A DNA stretch of 64,000 nucleotides from FEB-25 sp963726315 (GCA_963726315.1 CAVSBZ010000007.1:682001-746000); one strand, 5' to 3'. Shown: positions 34,862 through 45,422, counted from the stretch's first letter. The notes: generated from the sequence alone by a model not told the origin. Program-made: numbers and translations.

Positions 34862-36040
34862 TTACCGGGTATTCCCCATTGTCCGCTCATAGGAGGTGAC
34901 CCACTCGTGCGCCACTTGCAACATAGACTGAAGCCGTTTTTCGACCAGCTCATTTGCCTGTTGGAAAAGATCCTTCACTTCCTGCAGCTCATCTTCGATA
35001 TGGGTGGTTTGCTCAGCGAGCTTCCCAAACTGACGATTAGCTTCATTGCGCTGTTCTTCCTGAGTTAGAGTGTAATTTGTCCATCTTTTTTGGTCATCGG
35101 CTTTAAAAGTGACCCACTCCTGACGAAAACGATCTTCGGAAAGGCGTTGGATCTCTGTAATCTCACTGATGCGTCGCTCGACCCGCTGGGTTAATTCCTC
35201 CAAATTCGCCTGGATGGTTTTAACTGCCCGATGAGTGGTATCCAGGCTGACCAGCTGTGCTTCAATATCCACAGCCTGATTTTCAATGGTGTCAAAGCGG
35301 GTTTGCCACTCTTTCCATGAACGTTCGCGCTCGACCTGAGTTACAGCCTGCTTATTCAAGAAAGTAGTCATCGCATCCCGGCGTTCATCTTCAACGGTGA
35401 TTAATTCATTAATGCGAGTTTCTAGTTTGCGCAGGTTTGTGTTGATCAACTCATTCTGCCCTCTTTGATCATCACCACGCTTCCTCAACGCGTTGACCTC
35501 GCCCTGTAGATCGACGATCCTTTTAGCATCCTGGCGTCGCCCGTCCTCGAGCAAGCGGACGGTGCGGGTATATTCTTCCTCTTCAATTCTCACAGTATCA
35601 ATTTTTCCACGCAGCTCATCCAAGGAACGGCGTATCGCAATCTCGATGTCAATGCGCGCCTGGATATTTTTATCCAATTTTGGAATGACTTCGAGCTGTT
35701 TTTGGAGATCTGCAAAAGTACTTTCAAGTGATTTTATCTGGACGCGTTGGACCTTCTCTGACTCATCGATACGCATTTTGATAGCCTTATCAAGGTCATC
35801 GACTGCCTGCTTGCTCTCCAGGCGGGTTTTCGTAAGGGCTTGATCGTATTGGTCCATGCGCGTTATGATGGCTGAAAGACGGGTGATCTCACTGCTCAAA
35901 CCTTTGCTTTGCTGATACGACGCAGAAATATTGCCCTCCAGGGCTACCAACTTATTTTCGAGCAGGGCAATCGCATCTTTCTCTTTGCGGCGATCTTCTT
36001 CCACCCATTGAATTCTTTTTTGAAGCTGATCAATATCCAT
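34862..36040 (-). CDS. long coiled-coil protein of unknown function
   Basis: The 392-residue protein is almost wholly heptad-like and charged, with repeated Glu/Lys/Arg/Leu and no hydrophobic segment, signal peptide or nucleotide-binding motif. It would form an elongated cytoplasmic coiled coil. No function is recognised. GGAG precedes the ATG and a promoter-like TGCTATAAT lies 63-71 bases upstream. It is the first gene of a two-gene unit with selB, but a functional link is not implied by anything seen. Confidence 0.78.
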   Translation of the reverse strand: MDIDQLQKRIQWVEEDRRKEKDAIALLENKLVALEGNISASYQQSKGLSSEITRLSAIITRMDQYDQALTKTRLESKQAVDDLDKAIKMRIDESEKVQRVQIKSLESTFADLQKQLEVIPKLDKNIQARIDIEIAIRRSLDELRGKIDTVRIEEEEYTRTVRLLEDGRRQDAKRIVDLQGEVNALRKRGDDQRGQNELINTNLRKLETRINELITVEDERRDAMTTFLNKQAVTQVERERSWKEWQTRFDTIENQAVDIEAQLVSLDTTHRAVKTIQANLEELTQRVERRISEITEIQRLSEDRFRQEWVTFKADDQKRWTNYTLTQEEQRNEANRQFGKLAEQTTHIEDELQEVKDLFQQANELVEKRLQSMLQVAHEWVTSYERTMGNTR

Positions 36041-36102
36041 GAAGGCTCCTAATCGTCTATCAAAATCATTGATCCCATATTAATGGGTGACAACACAAAC
36101 CG

Positions 36103-36111
36103 ATTATAGCA
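36103..36111 (-). promoter_or_regulatory. extended -10 promoter for the coiled-coil/selB unit
   Basis: On the minus strand the sequence reads TGCTATAAT, a perfect extended -10 element, in the short gap after the membrane-module genes. It would separate transcription of the coiled-coil/selB pair from the upstream operon. Confidence 0.45.
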
Positions 36112-36121
36112 TGAGGTAGAT

Positions 36122-37543
36122 TTACGGCAGTTGCCAGGAAATTAGGTGGGAAAATACCTGTGATACATCGATCGATGCAGGAAAAAACCAGTTAGGAAAC
36201 AGCCCGACTAAAAACAAAACCACTATTCCAATGGCGAGAAATGCTATCGTTCCCTTATTCTCAGTAATTTTCCAGCTGGTTTCATCTTTCCCCATGGTTA
36301 AAACAGCCAGCATGCGAATCGCGCTGATCAAGAGACCGACCGTCCCGAGCAAAGTAAAAATTGCAGTAAATAGGGAGTGGTTTGCCAGATTTTGCCAGAG
36401 GGAGAAGTGAACAGGAAAGCCCGCTAAGAGAGGCATGCCAGCGATAGACAAACAGCTCAACACCAGACCAGCAGATACAAACGGCAGCTTACGAGCCAAC
36501 CCTTGCACAGTTCGAAAACGCAAACCTTCTGCACCCGGGGCGAGTTTCAGGTTATATATTGCTGATAAAGCCAATGCCCAAACTGCAACGGCCAAAGCAC
36601 GAGGCAGCAGCATGGTGAAGAAAAAAGTCACACCATTATTTACCGTGATGGCCAATAATGAAACTCCTATCTCCATCATGCAAGCATAACCCAATATTCG
36701 ACCGAGATGGCGCTGAAAAGCTGACCATACTCCGCCGACGAATACCATCAAAGCTCCACTTAACTGAATCATATTGATGGTAGAACTCGAACTCCTCAGC
36801 CAGCTATACCGATCAAGAAAACCAAGAGCCAGGAGAGAAACCATCCATGGGAAAATGACCAGGATAAACCCCACCACATAGGGGTGCGATTCTTCTGCCA
36901 GCAATGGAATCCAGGTATGGAATGGAAAGATAGCCAATAAGAAGAGGAATCCAAAAGCGAGCGATAGGGATGCACGGGTGACCAAAGTTAGCTCTTCGGG
37001 GCTCGCTTCCACGCCGGCGAGCAACCAGCCGGAAAACAAAATGAAAGGCATACCAAAGGTCTGGAACGTCAGAAACCGCAAGACCCCTCTCCCCGGAGGA
37101 GAACCGGGAGGTACCAGGATTGGTACACAAACCAGGGCGGCTAATTCGAGCAGAAGGGCTGCGTATAGAAAGGGTTCCACCGCCAGGGCAGCGATTAGTA
37201 ATGAGACCAATACCATCCCCAAAGGAACATACATGCGCCCAGAATTGGCAATGAAAACGACTGTGAACCAGAAACCACCAAGCAGGAAGATGATTACCAA
37301 CAATGGCTGGTCGGAAATTCCCAGAATAAATTGGCGACCGAGAACGATAAGGGTATCAGAAATCTTTATTGACCATGGGCCTAACTTGATAAGCTGGTTA
37401 ATTGGCAGTATCCAGGCTAAACCGGCGAGCAAAAACATTACTGCGGTGCCAATCGCTACACTGAGCCGGTACCAACGGCGGAGAAAAAATAAAACCACAC
37501 CTACCAAACCAGGAAGAATGATCCATATAACTGGTGTACTCAA
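36122..37543 (-). CDS. NuoM/N- or HyfF-like membrane subunit
   Basis: The 473-residue protein has about 13-14 membrane segments and the proton-antiporter-M fold common to complex I NuoL/M/N, Mrp and hydrogenase-4 subunits. The TM5 glutamate is kept (ALLLELAAL). The TM7 lysine expected just before PFHTWLP is missing: the block reads FLFLLAIFPFHTWIPLL. The TTG start overlaps the previous gene by four bases, with GGAG eight bases upstream. It is the last of three membrane genes. No NADH, hydrogenase or iron-sulfur subunit is nearby, so the electron donor, if any, is unknown. Confidence 0.8.
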   Translation of the reverse strand: MSTPVIWIILPGLVGVVLFFLRRWYRLSVAIGTAVMFLLAGLAWILPINQLIKLGPWSIKISDTLIVLGRQFILGISDQPLLVIIFLLGGFWFTVVFIANSGRMYVPLGMVLVSLLIAALAVEPFLYAALLLELAALVCVPILVPPGSPPGRGVLRFLTFQTFGMPFILFSGWLLAGVEASPEELTLVTRASLSLAFGFLFLLAIFPFHTWIPLLAEESHPYVVGFILVIFPWMVSLLALGFLDRYSWLRSSSSTINMIQLSGALMVFVGGVWSAFQRHLGRILGYACMMEIGVSLLAITVNNGVTFFFTMLLPRALAVAVWALALSAIYNLKLAPGAEGLRFRTVQGLARKLPFVSAGLVLSCLSIAGMPLLAGFPVHFSLWQNLANHSLFTAIFTLLGTVGLLISAIRMLAVLTMGKDETSWKITENKGTIAFLAIGIVVLFLVGLFPNWFFPASIDVSQVFSHLISWQLP

Positions 37544-38136
37544 GGATATTTCTCCATCGTTGGAGTAATCAACAAATAAGCTCCCACCAGGGCTAACCCC
37601 AGAGTGACGACTGCCAGTAATCCGGTTACGAGGGTTGAGGTTTCTATCGCGGCGTAGAGGATTTCAAACCCAGATAAGGAGGTAAGAATACCAATGATTA
37701 CCCTGAGCGGATTTGAGGTTAAGCTAAGCTGTAGAAGACCCATGCCAATCAAGATGAAACTGCTCCATAGAATCGGAATACTGATGGTAGATAGCCACGA
37801 TTGGGATTGGAGCACCAAGGATGTGACTGCCAGGGCGAGAATGATCGCTGCCAGAATCCTGAATATCGCCCCGAATTTTATTGATTTTTCACTCTCAGGC
37901 CATAGATCGGGTACATAAGTCATGGCGACCCAAAGAATTACCCCTGCCATCCAACCTGCCAGCATTTTTGCGATTGCCATTTCCAAAGGCCAGGAGGTTT
38001 TAACCAACAGGAACACACCGACATACTGAAGAGCCAGACATCCAATAGAGGTACGCCAATCCCTGGAAATTAAATTATAAACAGAGGTTAGACTTACCAA
38101 TGCTACTGCCGCGAAAACGATGGGTTCAGAGAGCAT
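37540..38136 (-). CDS. HyfE/NuoK-like small membrane subunit
   Basis: The 198-residue protein has about six membrane segments. Its C-terminal half carries the NuoK-like block NPLRVIIGILTSLSGFEILY with the conserved glutamate, and its length and order match HyfE of hydrogenase-4. It lies between two antiporter-like subunits, nine bases after the first and overlapping the last by four. Assignment to the HyfE family rests on this order and the NuoK-like block. Confidence 0.72.
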   Translation of the reverse strand: MLSEPIVFAAVALVSLTSVYNLISRDWRTSIGCLALQYVGVFLLVKTSWPLEMAIAKMLAGWMAGVILWVAMTYVPDLWPESEKSIKFGAIFRILAAIILALAVTSLVLQSQSWLSTISIPILWSSFILIGMGLLQLSLTSNPLRVIIGILTSLSGFEILYAAIETSTLVTGLLAVVTLGLALVGAYLLITPTMEKYP

Positions 38137-38145
38137 AGCTGCTCA

Positions 38146-39903
38146 TCACCGCTGCAAGAGCACAAAGATCAAGGCGAATAAAACTAACGCCCAAAGAATA
38201 CCTCCATCCCCTTCCAGAATGGATGAAACCAAAGCGAACAGCCTTGATATCGTGCGGTAGAACTTCCAGATAAAGTTATACAACCAATCAAAAGAGAATA
38301 TATCATTGCTGACTCTGGACCGCGCAAATTTTTTTGTGACAAGGAGGGACTGAGGAAATCGCCAAGTAATGAACAGGATAAGCGCTGCAATCAGCATTGT
38401 TAACGGACCGATGATCCAGGCAATAAACGGCAATCCATTTAATTCGGGGAGTAAAAACCAACCGATGAGGAGATGAGTGACCAGTATTACCAACAACCCC
38501 AAGGGGTATAGCACCCATACCCATCGCTCGATATGTGCAGTTTCTCCTTCTTTGATAAGTAACATCCCCTTCTGGAGATGATTAATAAAACCAGCCAGAA
38601 GCAACGATTGGATCAGTAAGAATGATACCGAAAATAGAAGCATCAATGGAAGATTTTCAGTAGCGGTTGAAATGGATGTAAAGAGATCCATTCCCTGCCA
38701 GGTGGGACTAAAGGGTAAGAGCGATAGATTGAACACTCCAATGACGAAAAGGGGAAGAAGATTGCGATGGCGCAAAGAAAATGAAAAAATCAACCCACCG
38801 GAAAGCAGGCTGGCAAGACTCCACACCAGGCAGGCTAACGGAGAGTGGATTATCGCAGCGGCAATCGCCAGCGAAGCAGATGCAAGCATCCAATACGGAC
38901 TGCCATCAAGCTCATCCTTTGCACCCAGCCATTTGAATGCAGCATACAGACCAACCAGGACGAAAAAACTCAAGAGATAAGGAGCGATTGCTGCTGAGCC
39001 CCCGCTGTTGGCAACTCGAACCAGGAGAATAAAACACGTTGCTGCTGAAATCAGGCGCAATAGTGTAGACAGGTCAGAGCGTAATGGCAGCCCGCGAGTA
39101 TAAAGATGCTGAGGGGGGAAAACTCCCAGCCTGATACCAGCTGCCAAAACCAGGAGCACACTGATTGATGGTGGAATAGAATTTATCTGCAGCGAGCCAC
39201 CCTTTGACCACAGGAGCATTCCAGCAATCAATACCGTGATAATACCTGCCAGCCTGGCGGTAAAAACAATAATCGCCCGCTCACGATTCTCGCTGTGGGG
39301 CAATAGTCCCAATAAAATAGTCAGCTCGATAATATCCAACGCAGCCCAAACCATAATCAAGGTCAGCAAATTACCTCCAGTAACTGCAAGAAGTCCCACG
39401 CTGGTCAGAACCAAAACTGCAACCCAAAACACCCAATTAGGCATCTGAACAGAGCCATTGACTGCACTTGGGGCAGCAGAGGCTACGGCAGCTTGATTAT
39501 TTGATCCCAAATCCGTACCAGTTGAAGGATCTGCCTTTAGATTTTCAAGTTTTGTGATGGTTGTTTGGGCAGACAGCTGATCTGATTTCTGACTCAACCC
39601 AAGCTGAGCAATTGAAGTAATGACAACGGTAAATGCTAATGAGACTAAAGCTAAAGTGAAATACCAGGAAATATCATCAACTAAAAGAGATGGATTGGTG
39701 AGGAACAGTGACTCTGGCTTCCACTGAATAAGCGTAATGATGTTCGGAATATCAATCCGAGCGAGGAAAATCATCACCAGGCCTGCTAAAACAGCCAGCA
39801 CAGCTAAAAAACCCTGGATGCTCAACCTGGGGCGGACCAGGTGGAGAATAGCCATGGCGAGCGAGGTAAATATGAATAAAAATATCGTCAGGAGAATGAG
39901 CAT
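38146..39903 (-). CDS. NuoL/HyfB-like membrane subunit
   Basis: The 585-residue protein has about 14-15 membrane segments and the antiporter fold. After the third segment a hydrophilic low-complexity insert of about 55 residues occurs (around residues 105-160, Ala/Ser/Gln-rich). In the TM7 block the usual lysine is replaced by arginine (AAGIRLGVFPP). The TM5 glutamate position is weak (VWAALDIIEL). These changes suggest a diverged or non-pumping unit. It follows the dihydropyrimidinase gene by 18 bp on the same strand. Confidence 0.75.
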   Translation of the reverse strand: MLILLTIFLFIFTSLAMAILHLVRPRLSIQGFLAVLAVLAGLVMIFLARIDIPNIITLIQWKPESLFLTNPSLLVDDISWYFTLALVSLAFTVVITSIAQLGLSQKSDQLSAQTTITKLENLKADPSTGTDLGSNNQAAVASAAPSAVNGSVQMPNWVFWVAVLVLTSVGLLAVTGGNLLTLIMVWAALDIIELTILLGLLPHSENRERAIIVFTARLAGIITVLIAGMLLWSKGGSLQINSIPPSISVLLVLAAGIRLGVFPPQHLYTRGLPLRSDLSTLLRLISAATCFILLVRVANSGGSAAIAPYLLSFFVLVGLYAAFKWLGAKDELDGSPYWMLASASLAIAAAIIHSPLACLVWSLASLLSGGLIFSFSLRHRNLLPLFVIGVFNLSLLPFSPTWQGMDLFTSISTATENLPLMLLFSVSFLLIQSLLLAGFINHLQKGMLLIKEGETAHIERWVWVLYPLGLLVILVTHLLIGWFLLPELNGLPFIAWIIGPLTMLIAALILFITWRFPQSLLVTKKFARSRVSNDIFSFDWLYNFIWKFYRTISRLFALVSSILEGDGGILWALVLFALIFVLLQR

Positions 39904-39921
39904 GCGGGCTGGAGCTGCACT

Positions 39922-41338
39922 TTAAAGTATTGTTCCAGGATTTCGCGGCAAGAATTGACCCATCCCAGGTTTGCCAAGCCAGCGATCACCATCAACGATC
40001 AATGATCCGCGCAGGAATACTTTTTCGGGGAAACCGACAAGCTCCCAATTTTCAAACAGGTTGTAATCTGTACGGTGATGCGAATAAGCCTTGCCGTAGC
40101 GGACACGGCGTTCGGGATCCCAGAGTACGATATCCGCATCTGAGCCTGGCAGGAGGGTGCCTTTGCGAGGGTAGAGACCAAAGATTTTAGCAGGATTGGT
40201 GCTCGTCAGAGCGACATAACTGATTAGGAGAGAGCTTGCCTGACCGGACAGCATAAGTCCATAAGATGGGAAGGCGATCGCCCACACATGGCAGGCCATT
40301 CGGGATTTTGGTGAAATCGTCCTTGCCGAGCTCTTTTCCGGGAATGGCAACGGGTTTCCCTTCATACATAATTGGCTGGGTGCCATCGTAAAAGAATGAA
40401 CAATGATCCGTGCCAATCGTTTGTATCGTCCCATCGGCAAGCCCTTCCCATAAGCGTTTGTTGTCGGTGGGGGTGCGTAACGGTGGAGAGCAGACCCATT
40501 TTGCTCCATCAGGACGGCTTAGTTTATCAGCAGAAAAGAACAGATACTGGGGGCACGTCTCGCCCATCACAGATAATCCATGCTCACGGGCATATCTGAG
40601 CTGATCGACTTCACCAGCCACATTCATGTGAACGATGTACAGCGGTGCGTCTGCCTGGGCAGACAGGGCAGCTCCACGCAGGACCGCCTCGACAGCCCCC
40701 CAGGCAGGACGAGTTTTTGCATGCCAGTCTGGGGTGGTATGACCCTCAGAAAGCGCTTCTGCAGTGAGCAACTCGATGACATCACCATTCTCAGCATGCA
40801 ACATGGTGAGCAGGTTGTGTTTTTTTGCCAAGCGCAGGACTTGAAATATTTCACCATCTTCCAGGCGCAAGCGATCATTGTAGGCGGTAAACACTTTGAG
40901 TGAAGTTATACCCAGACCAGGTAACCCAGGTATTTCATTAGCTACTTCTTGATCAAAGTGGGTGATGTTCATGTGGAAACCGAAATCAATAGCTGCCAAC
41001 GGGTCGGCGCGTTTATGCCAGGCGGAGACACAGGCGGCGAGGGAATTCTCATCCTGAGAAACGAAATCCAAGGCAGTGGTAGTTCCTCCAAATGCGGCTG
41101 CTTTGTGACCTGTGTAATGGTCATCGGAGGTGACCGTGCCAAACATGGGGAGATTGAAGTGGGTGTGTGGATCTACACCGCCTGGCATCACCAGCTTGCC
41201 GGTAGCATCGACAATATCAGCTCCTTTAGGTTCCAGATCTGCGCCAATCGAGGAGATTTTCTCTCCATCGACCAGAATATCAGCTTGATAGGTTTCCGAG
41301 GCGGTAATGATGGTACCCGATTTTATCAGCAGGGACAT
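39922..41338 (-). pseudogene. dihydropyrimidinase/hydantoinase-family amidohydrolase, interrupted by a frameshift
   Basis: The N-terminal frame (41338 down to 40187) holds the metal site GGVDPHTHFNL, the carbamylated lysine block TSLKVFTAY, HAENGD, IVHMN and GTDHCSF. Near 40217 the frame breaks. The normal continuation VALTSTNPAKIFGLYPRKGT lies in the next frame and runs to 39922. Removing one T at about 40217 (A on the coding strand, in CAGTTATGTC) restores the protein, about 471 residues in all. The intact enzyme would open cyclic diamides such as dihydropyrimidines or hydantoins. All catalytic residues survive, so an assembly indel is plausible. GGAG precedes the ATG; folK ends 14 bp upstream. 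Confidence 0.87.
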
Positions 41339-41352
41339 AACAAAACTCCAAT

Positions 41353-41844
41353 TCAGGATTCCACTGACCGGTACAGCTCAACACTGCTCGAATCGACTTC
41401 ATTTTTTAATAACTGTACGCTTTTCCCAAGCACAGGATGGATAAGGTCAGGAGCAAACTCTGCCAGGGGGATGAGAATGAAAGCCCGTTCAGCAATACGG
41501 GGATGAGGGATCGTCAGGGAGGGCGTCTCCAAAACCAGATCATCATAGAAGAGGATATCCAGGTCGATCAAGCGTGGACCGAAGCGAAAGGTCTCTTGGC
41601 GTCCCAGGCGAACCTCTGTATCCTTTAAGAACGCGAGAAGCGCTGATGGTTCAAGATTGGTATTTGCACTGATGACCTGATTTAAGAATGCAGGCTGGTC
41701 AGAGTAACCCCAGGGTTCTGACTCATAAATCGATGATTGAACGACTGGACTCACATCGGGTGGAAGTGATTTGATTGCATTTTGGAGGTTAGCCAGGCGA
41801 TTGCCGAGATTAGTGCCAAGTGATAGGTAGAGTAGGTGGATCAT
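41353..41844 (-). CDS. folK: 2-amino-4-hydroxy-6-hydroxymethyldihydropteridine pyrophosphokinase
   Basis: The 163-residue protein has the HPPK signatures YLSLGTNLGNRLANL, SSIYESEPWG, FLNQV, the catalytic RFGPRLIDLDILFYDD and PHPRIAERAFILIPLAEFAPD. It transfers pyrophosphate from ATP to the pterin in folate synthesis. The ATG at 41844 is used; the frame extends upstream into the thiolase gene without added homology. It sits between thiolase and dihydropyrimidinase, with no other folate gene beside it, although ftcD is about 19 kb away. Confidence 0.92.
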   Translation of the reverse strand: MIHLLYLSLGTNLGNRLANLQNAIKSLPPDVSPVVQSSIYESEPWGYSDQPAFLNQVISANTNLEPSALLAFLKDTEVRLGRQETFRFGPRLIDLDILFYDDLVLETPSLTIPHPRIAERAFILIPLAEFAPDLIHPVLGKSVQLLKNEVDSSSVELYRSVES

Positions 41845-41869
41845 GATCTTGGGTTGATTAACTCCTGGT

Positions 41870-43003
41870 TTAAATTCGCTCAATGATCGTAGCTGTTGCC
41901 ATCCCGTGACCAATGCACATGGTTTGCAGACCAAATACACCTTTAGTGCGCTGAAGTTCGTGAACGAGCTTTGTCATCAGGACGGCGCCGGTGGCACCCA
42001 ACGGATGACCCAGGGCAATTGCTCCGCCATTGGGATTGACTCTGGAAATATCGGGTTTTATCTCCTTTGCCCAGGCCAGTATCACCGAAGCAAATGCCTC
42101 ATTTATTTCGATTACGTCGATTTCTTCAAGCGATAATCCTGAGCGCTTTAGAGCCTGGCGTGTGGCGGGGATAGGTCCATCCAGCATGAGCACAGGGTCG
42201 GAGCCGGTCACATAGCGAGTGACAATACGGGCGAGAGGAGAGAGGTTGTACACACCGACTGCCCGGGCAGAAGCCAAAACGATTGCAGCAGAACCGTCAC
42301 TGATCTGGCTTGCATTGGCTGCAGTGATGACACCATCTGGTTTGATAACAGGATTGAGGGCTGCCATTTTCTCACGGTTGGGAGGCATGCGCACGCCCTC
42401 ATCCACCTTGATCACCCTGCCATCGGATAGGGTGATGGGAAGGATCTGGCTATCGAAATAGCCATTCTGAATGGCATGCATAGCTCGCAGGTGTGATTGG
42501 CAGGCATAATCATCCAATTCAAATCGGGTAAGCTCATATTTCTCTGCCATCATTTCGGCGCTGATAATTTGATGCACCAACTTATGGGGAATACCTTCTG
42601 GCCATTCTTTTGGATAGTCAGCCCCCAGAGGTTGGTGGGACATCATTTCGGTGCCACCAGCGATTACAATGTCCATGTCACCGGCTAAAACAGCTTGAGC
42701 GGCGAAATGGACAGCCTGCTGACTCGAGCCACACATGCGGTTTAACGTGACTGCAGGAACGTGGACTGGAAAGCCTGCTTTCAGAACGGCTAAACGGGCT
42801 AAATTAGCGCCTTGATCACCGATAGGGGTAACACAGCCCCATACGACGTCTTCAACCTGGGCGGGCTCAATCCCTGCTTGCCTGACCGCTTCCTGTAATA
42901 CCAAAGCGGAGAGCTCAACAGGTGAGAGGGAAACAAGCGATCCGTTAGGCTTACCGGATCCCACTGGTGTACGTACGGCGGAAATGATGAATGCTTCAGA
43001 CAT
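41870..43003 (-). CDS. acetyl-CoA acetyltransferase (thiolase)
   Basis: The 377-residue thiolase carries the acyl-accepting Cys91 (LNRMCGSSQQ), the AGGTEMMS block, NEAFA, the GGAIALGHPLGATGA histidine loop and the final CIGHGMA cysteine. It catalyses thiolytic cleavage or Claisen condensation of acyl-CoA. Whether it serves beta-oxidation or synthesis is not clear, since no other fatty-acid gene is near. A near-perfect AGGAGG precedes the ATG. It is the first gene of the minus-strand run thiolase, folK, dihydropyrimidinase and three membrane subunits. Confidence 0.92.
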   Translation of the reverse strand: MSEAFIISAVRTPVGSGKPNGSLVSLSPVELSALVLQEAVRQAGIEPAQVEDVVWGCVTPIGDQGANLARLAVLKAGFPVHVPAVTLNRMCGSSQQAVHFAAQAVLAGDMDIVIAGGTEMMSHQPLGADYPKEWPEGIPHKLVHQIISAEMMAEKYELTRFELDDYACQSHLRAMHAIQNGYFDSQILPITLSDGRVIKVDEGVRMPPNREKMAALNPVIKPDGVITAANASQISDGSAAIVLASARAVGVYNLSPLARIVTRYVTGSDPVLMLDGPIPATRQALKRSGLSLEEIDVIEINEAFASVILAWAKEIKPDISRVNPNGGAIALGHPLGATGAVLMTKLVHELQRTKGVFGLQTMCIGHGMATATIIERI

Positions 43004-43140
43004 TACAGCACCTCCTGTGTTAACATGTATAGCATACCATAATTATTCCATGAGTATAAACGTGGAGGGTTTCGTTTTTGTTTGCCAAGAAGGCGGCAAG
43101 CGACTAAAATTATTGGCTGAAGAATTCATAAGGAGAAATA

Positions 43141-44467
43141 ATGGCTCAGGCGACATTTCATTTTCCCCGTGGCTTCCTGTGGGGAACTGCCACAGCGGCT
43201 TACCAGGTGGAGGGTAATAACCCGAACAGCAATTGGTGGGCCTGGGAACAGGAACCAGGACGGATTGCTCGGGGGGATAAATCAGGGCTGGCATGTGATT
43301 GGTGGAACGGCCGGTGGAGAGAGGATTTTCAGCGTGCGGCAGAAGGAGCACAAAATGCTCATCGCATGTCGATCGAGTGGAGCAGGATCCAACCATCACC
43401 AACGCGCTGGGATGATGCAGCTCTAGACCGGTATGTAGAAATGGTCAGAGGACTTTCTGAGCTGAACATTACCCCATTAATTACCTTGCACCATTACTCT
43501 GACCCTCAATGGTTTGTGGATCAGGGAGGTTGGGAAAACGAATCAGCTGCTGAATATTTCGAAAAATACGTCCGTAAGGTAGTGCAGGCATTAAAAGATT
43601 ACGTCGGTTTATGGTGCACTTTTAATGAGCCGAATGGATATGCAGCCCTGGGATTTATCCAGGGGGTATTCCCACCAGGTAAGAAAGACTTCAACCTGGG
43701 ATTTAAGGTGATGGTCAACATGGTGCGGGCGCATGCGGCAGCCTACCATGCGATTCACCAAATCCAACCTCAGGCAAGGGTTGGAATGGCACATTATTAT
43801 CGCAGCTTGCAGCCAGTCAAATCCTGGTTCCCATTGGACCGATTGGTGATCAAGCTCATGATGGGCTTAAATCAAGTTTTTGCAACGGCAGCCAGCGATG
43901 GAGTCGTCCGTTTGGTGTCAAGGCGAAAACAGGTGCGGGAGGCAAAGGCGACGCAGGACTTTTTAGGCATCGATTATTACACGCGCGATTATGTAAGTTT
44001 CAGCCTGCGTCATTCGAATGAATTATTCGGAAAACGTTCCTTCAGGGAAGGAGCTGAGCTCAGCAGCACCGGATTCCTGGCGAACGAGCCACTGGGAATG
44101 TATGAGGCACTCAAGTGGGGATTGAAATATAACCTGCCGATCATCATCACAGAAAATGGATTTGATGATGCGGATGACCATTTACGACCCGCGCTATATG
44201 ATCGAGCATATCCACCAGGTATGGCGGGCAGTAAACTTCAATTGGCCCATAAAAGGCTATTTCCACTGGACGCTGGTGGATAACTTTGAATGGGAACGTG
44301 GCTGGACTCAGCGCTTTGGCATATGGGAGCTCGATGTTGATACACAAGCCAGGCATAAACGCCCCAGCGCTAACCTGTATGCCGAAATATGCAGGGAGAA
44401 TGGAATTTCGGATGATATGGCCAGGCGTTATGCACCTGCTGTTTTGAATGAATTATTTCCAGATTAG
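43141..44467 (+). pseudogene. bglB: GH1 family beta-glucosidase, interrupted by a frameshift
   Basis: The first frame encodes a GH1 TIM barrel: GFLWGTATAAYQVEG, the acid/base glutamate in TFNEPNGYA and the nucleophile in ITENGFDD. It then loses frame around 44187-44192. The expected end, RYMIEHIHQVWRAV and HWTLVDNFEWERGW, continues in another frame to 44467. Removing one C from ACGACCCGCG restores a complete protein of about 441 residues. Substrates of the family are beta-glucosides or galactosides. AAGGAG precedes the ATG. Both catalytic glutamates are intact, so the break may be an assembly error. Confidence 0.87.
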
Positions 44468-44480
44468 ACGTAACGAGCGG

Positions 44481-45362
44481 ATGAAGATAATGAATTTTAA
44501 TAACGATGAAGTAGTTGTGTGCAGACCGGCACTCGCCAAAGATAAAGAGGCTGTACTTGAATTGTGTTCACATATCTGGGAAGGGGGCGATTACATCCCA
44601 CTTGTGTGGGACGATTGGTTGGCAGACCCGGATGGATTGTTGGGTGTGGCGGAGTTGCATGGACGGCTGGCGGGAGTGTTTAAGCTGACCAAATTCCAGG
44701 AGGGCGAATGGTACATGGAAGGATTGCGCGTCCACCCTGATTTCCAGGGCAAGGGTGTAGCTTCGCATATCCATGGATATGTATTGGAGACGTGGCAGCG
44801 CATGGGAAGCGGGATTATTCGCCTTACGACGGGTTCTTATAACGTTAAAGTACACCGCATGTGCGAACAGAGCGGCTTCAAACGTATTGCGGAGTTTATC
44901 CCATATCGCTGCCCAAGCCTGATGGACGGAACGGAGAACTTCGAAAAGCTGGAAACTGCGGATGCTAGCAAGGCGATGGAATTTGTATCTGGCAACCAGG
45001 TGCATGCCTTATCGAGTGGGTTAATCAACCTGGGGTGGGTATACGCTGATTTACAGCTCAAACACATCGAAGAAGCGATCAAAGAAAACCATGCCTGGTG
45101 GTGGCAGGATGGTTCAGGGTTTATTTCGATCTGGGAAGATGATGAGGATGAGGAGCGATCTCCGGGAATCCAGCTTATAGCATGCCCAGCGAGTGAGCTG
45201 GGTGAGCTGTTAAAGGATTACCGCCAGCTGATGGGTGCAATGGGGTACAAAACAGCCGGATGGACTGCACCCAACCGACCGGAGGTAATCCCAGTGCTTG
45301 AAGAGGTGGGTTTCGAAAGGAGCTGGGACGTATCACTATACATCTTCGAGCTAAGATCCTAA
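44481..45362 (+). CDS. GNAT-family acetyltransferase, double-length
   Basis: The 293-residue protein has a clear N-terminal GNAT domain (about 10-140) with GLRVHPDFQGKGVASHIHGYV as the acetyl-CoA binding region (in part). A second half (about 150-290) resembles a degenerate GNAT-like domain ending PVLEEVGFERSWDVSLYIFE. The substrate is unknown. The ATG at 44481 is chosen over a start at 44448, which would overlap the glucosidase end; neither has a strong ribosome binding site. It ends 60 bp before the tRNA promoter. Confidence 0.82.
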   Translation: MKIMNFNNDEVVVCRPALAKDKEAVLELCSHIWEGGDYIPLVWDDWLADPDGLLGVAELHGRLAGVFKLTKFQEGEWYMEGLRVHPDFQGKGVASHIHGYVLETWQRMGSGIIRLTTGSYNVKVHRMCEQSGFKRIAEFIPYRCPSLMDGTENFEKLETADASKAMEFVSGNQVHALSSGLINLGWVYADLQLKHIEEAIKENHAWWWQDGSGFISIWEDDEDEERSPGIQLIACPASELGELLKDYRQLMGAMGYKTAGWTAPNRPEVIPVLEEVGFERSWDVSLYIFELRS

Positions 45363-45422
45363 TTTGGAGGATCAGAATTCTCGTAAGGGAGATATCAAAG
45401 GAAGCGGGTAAAATTCCCGATA

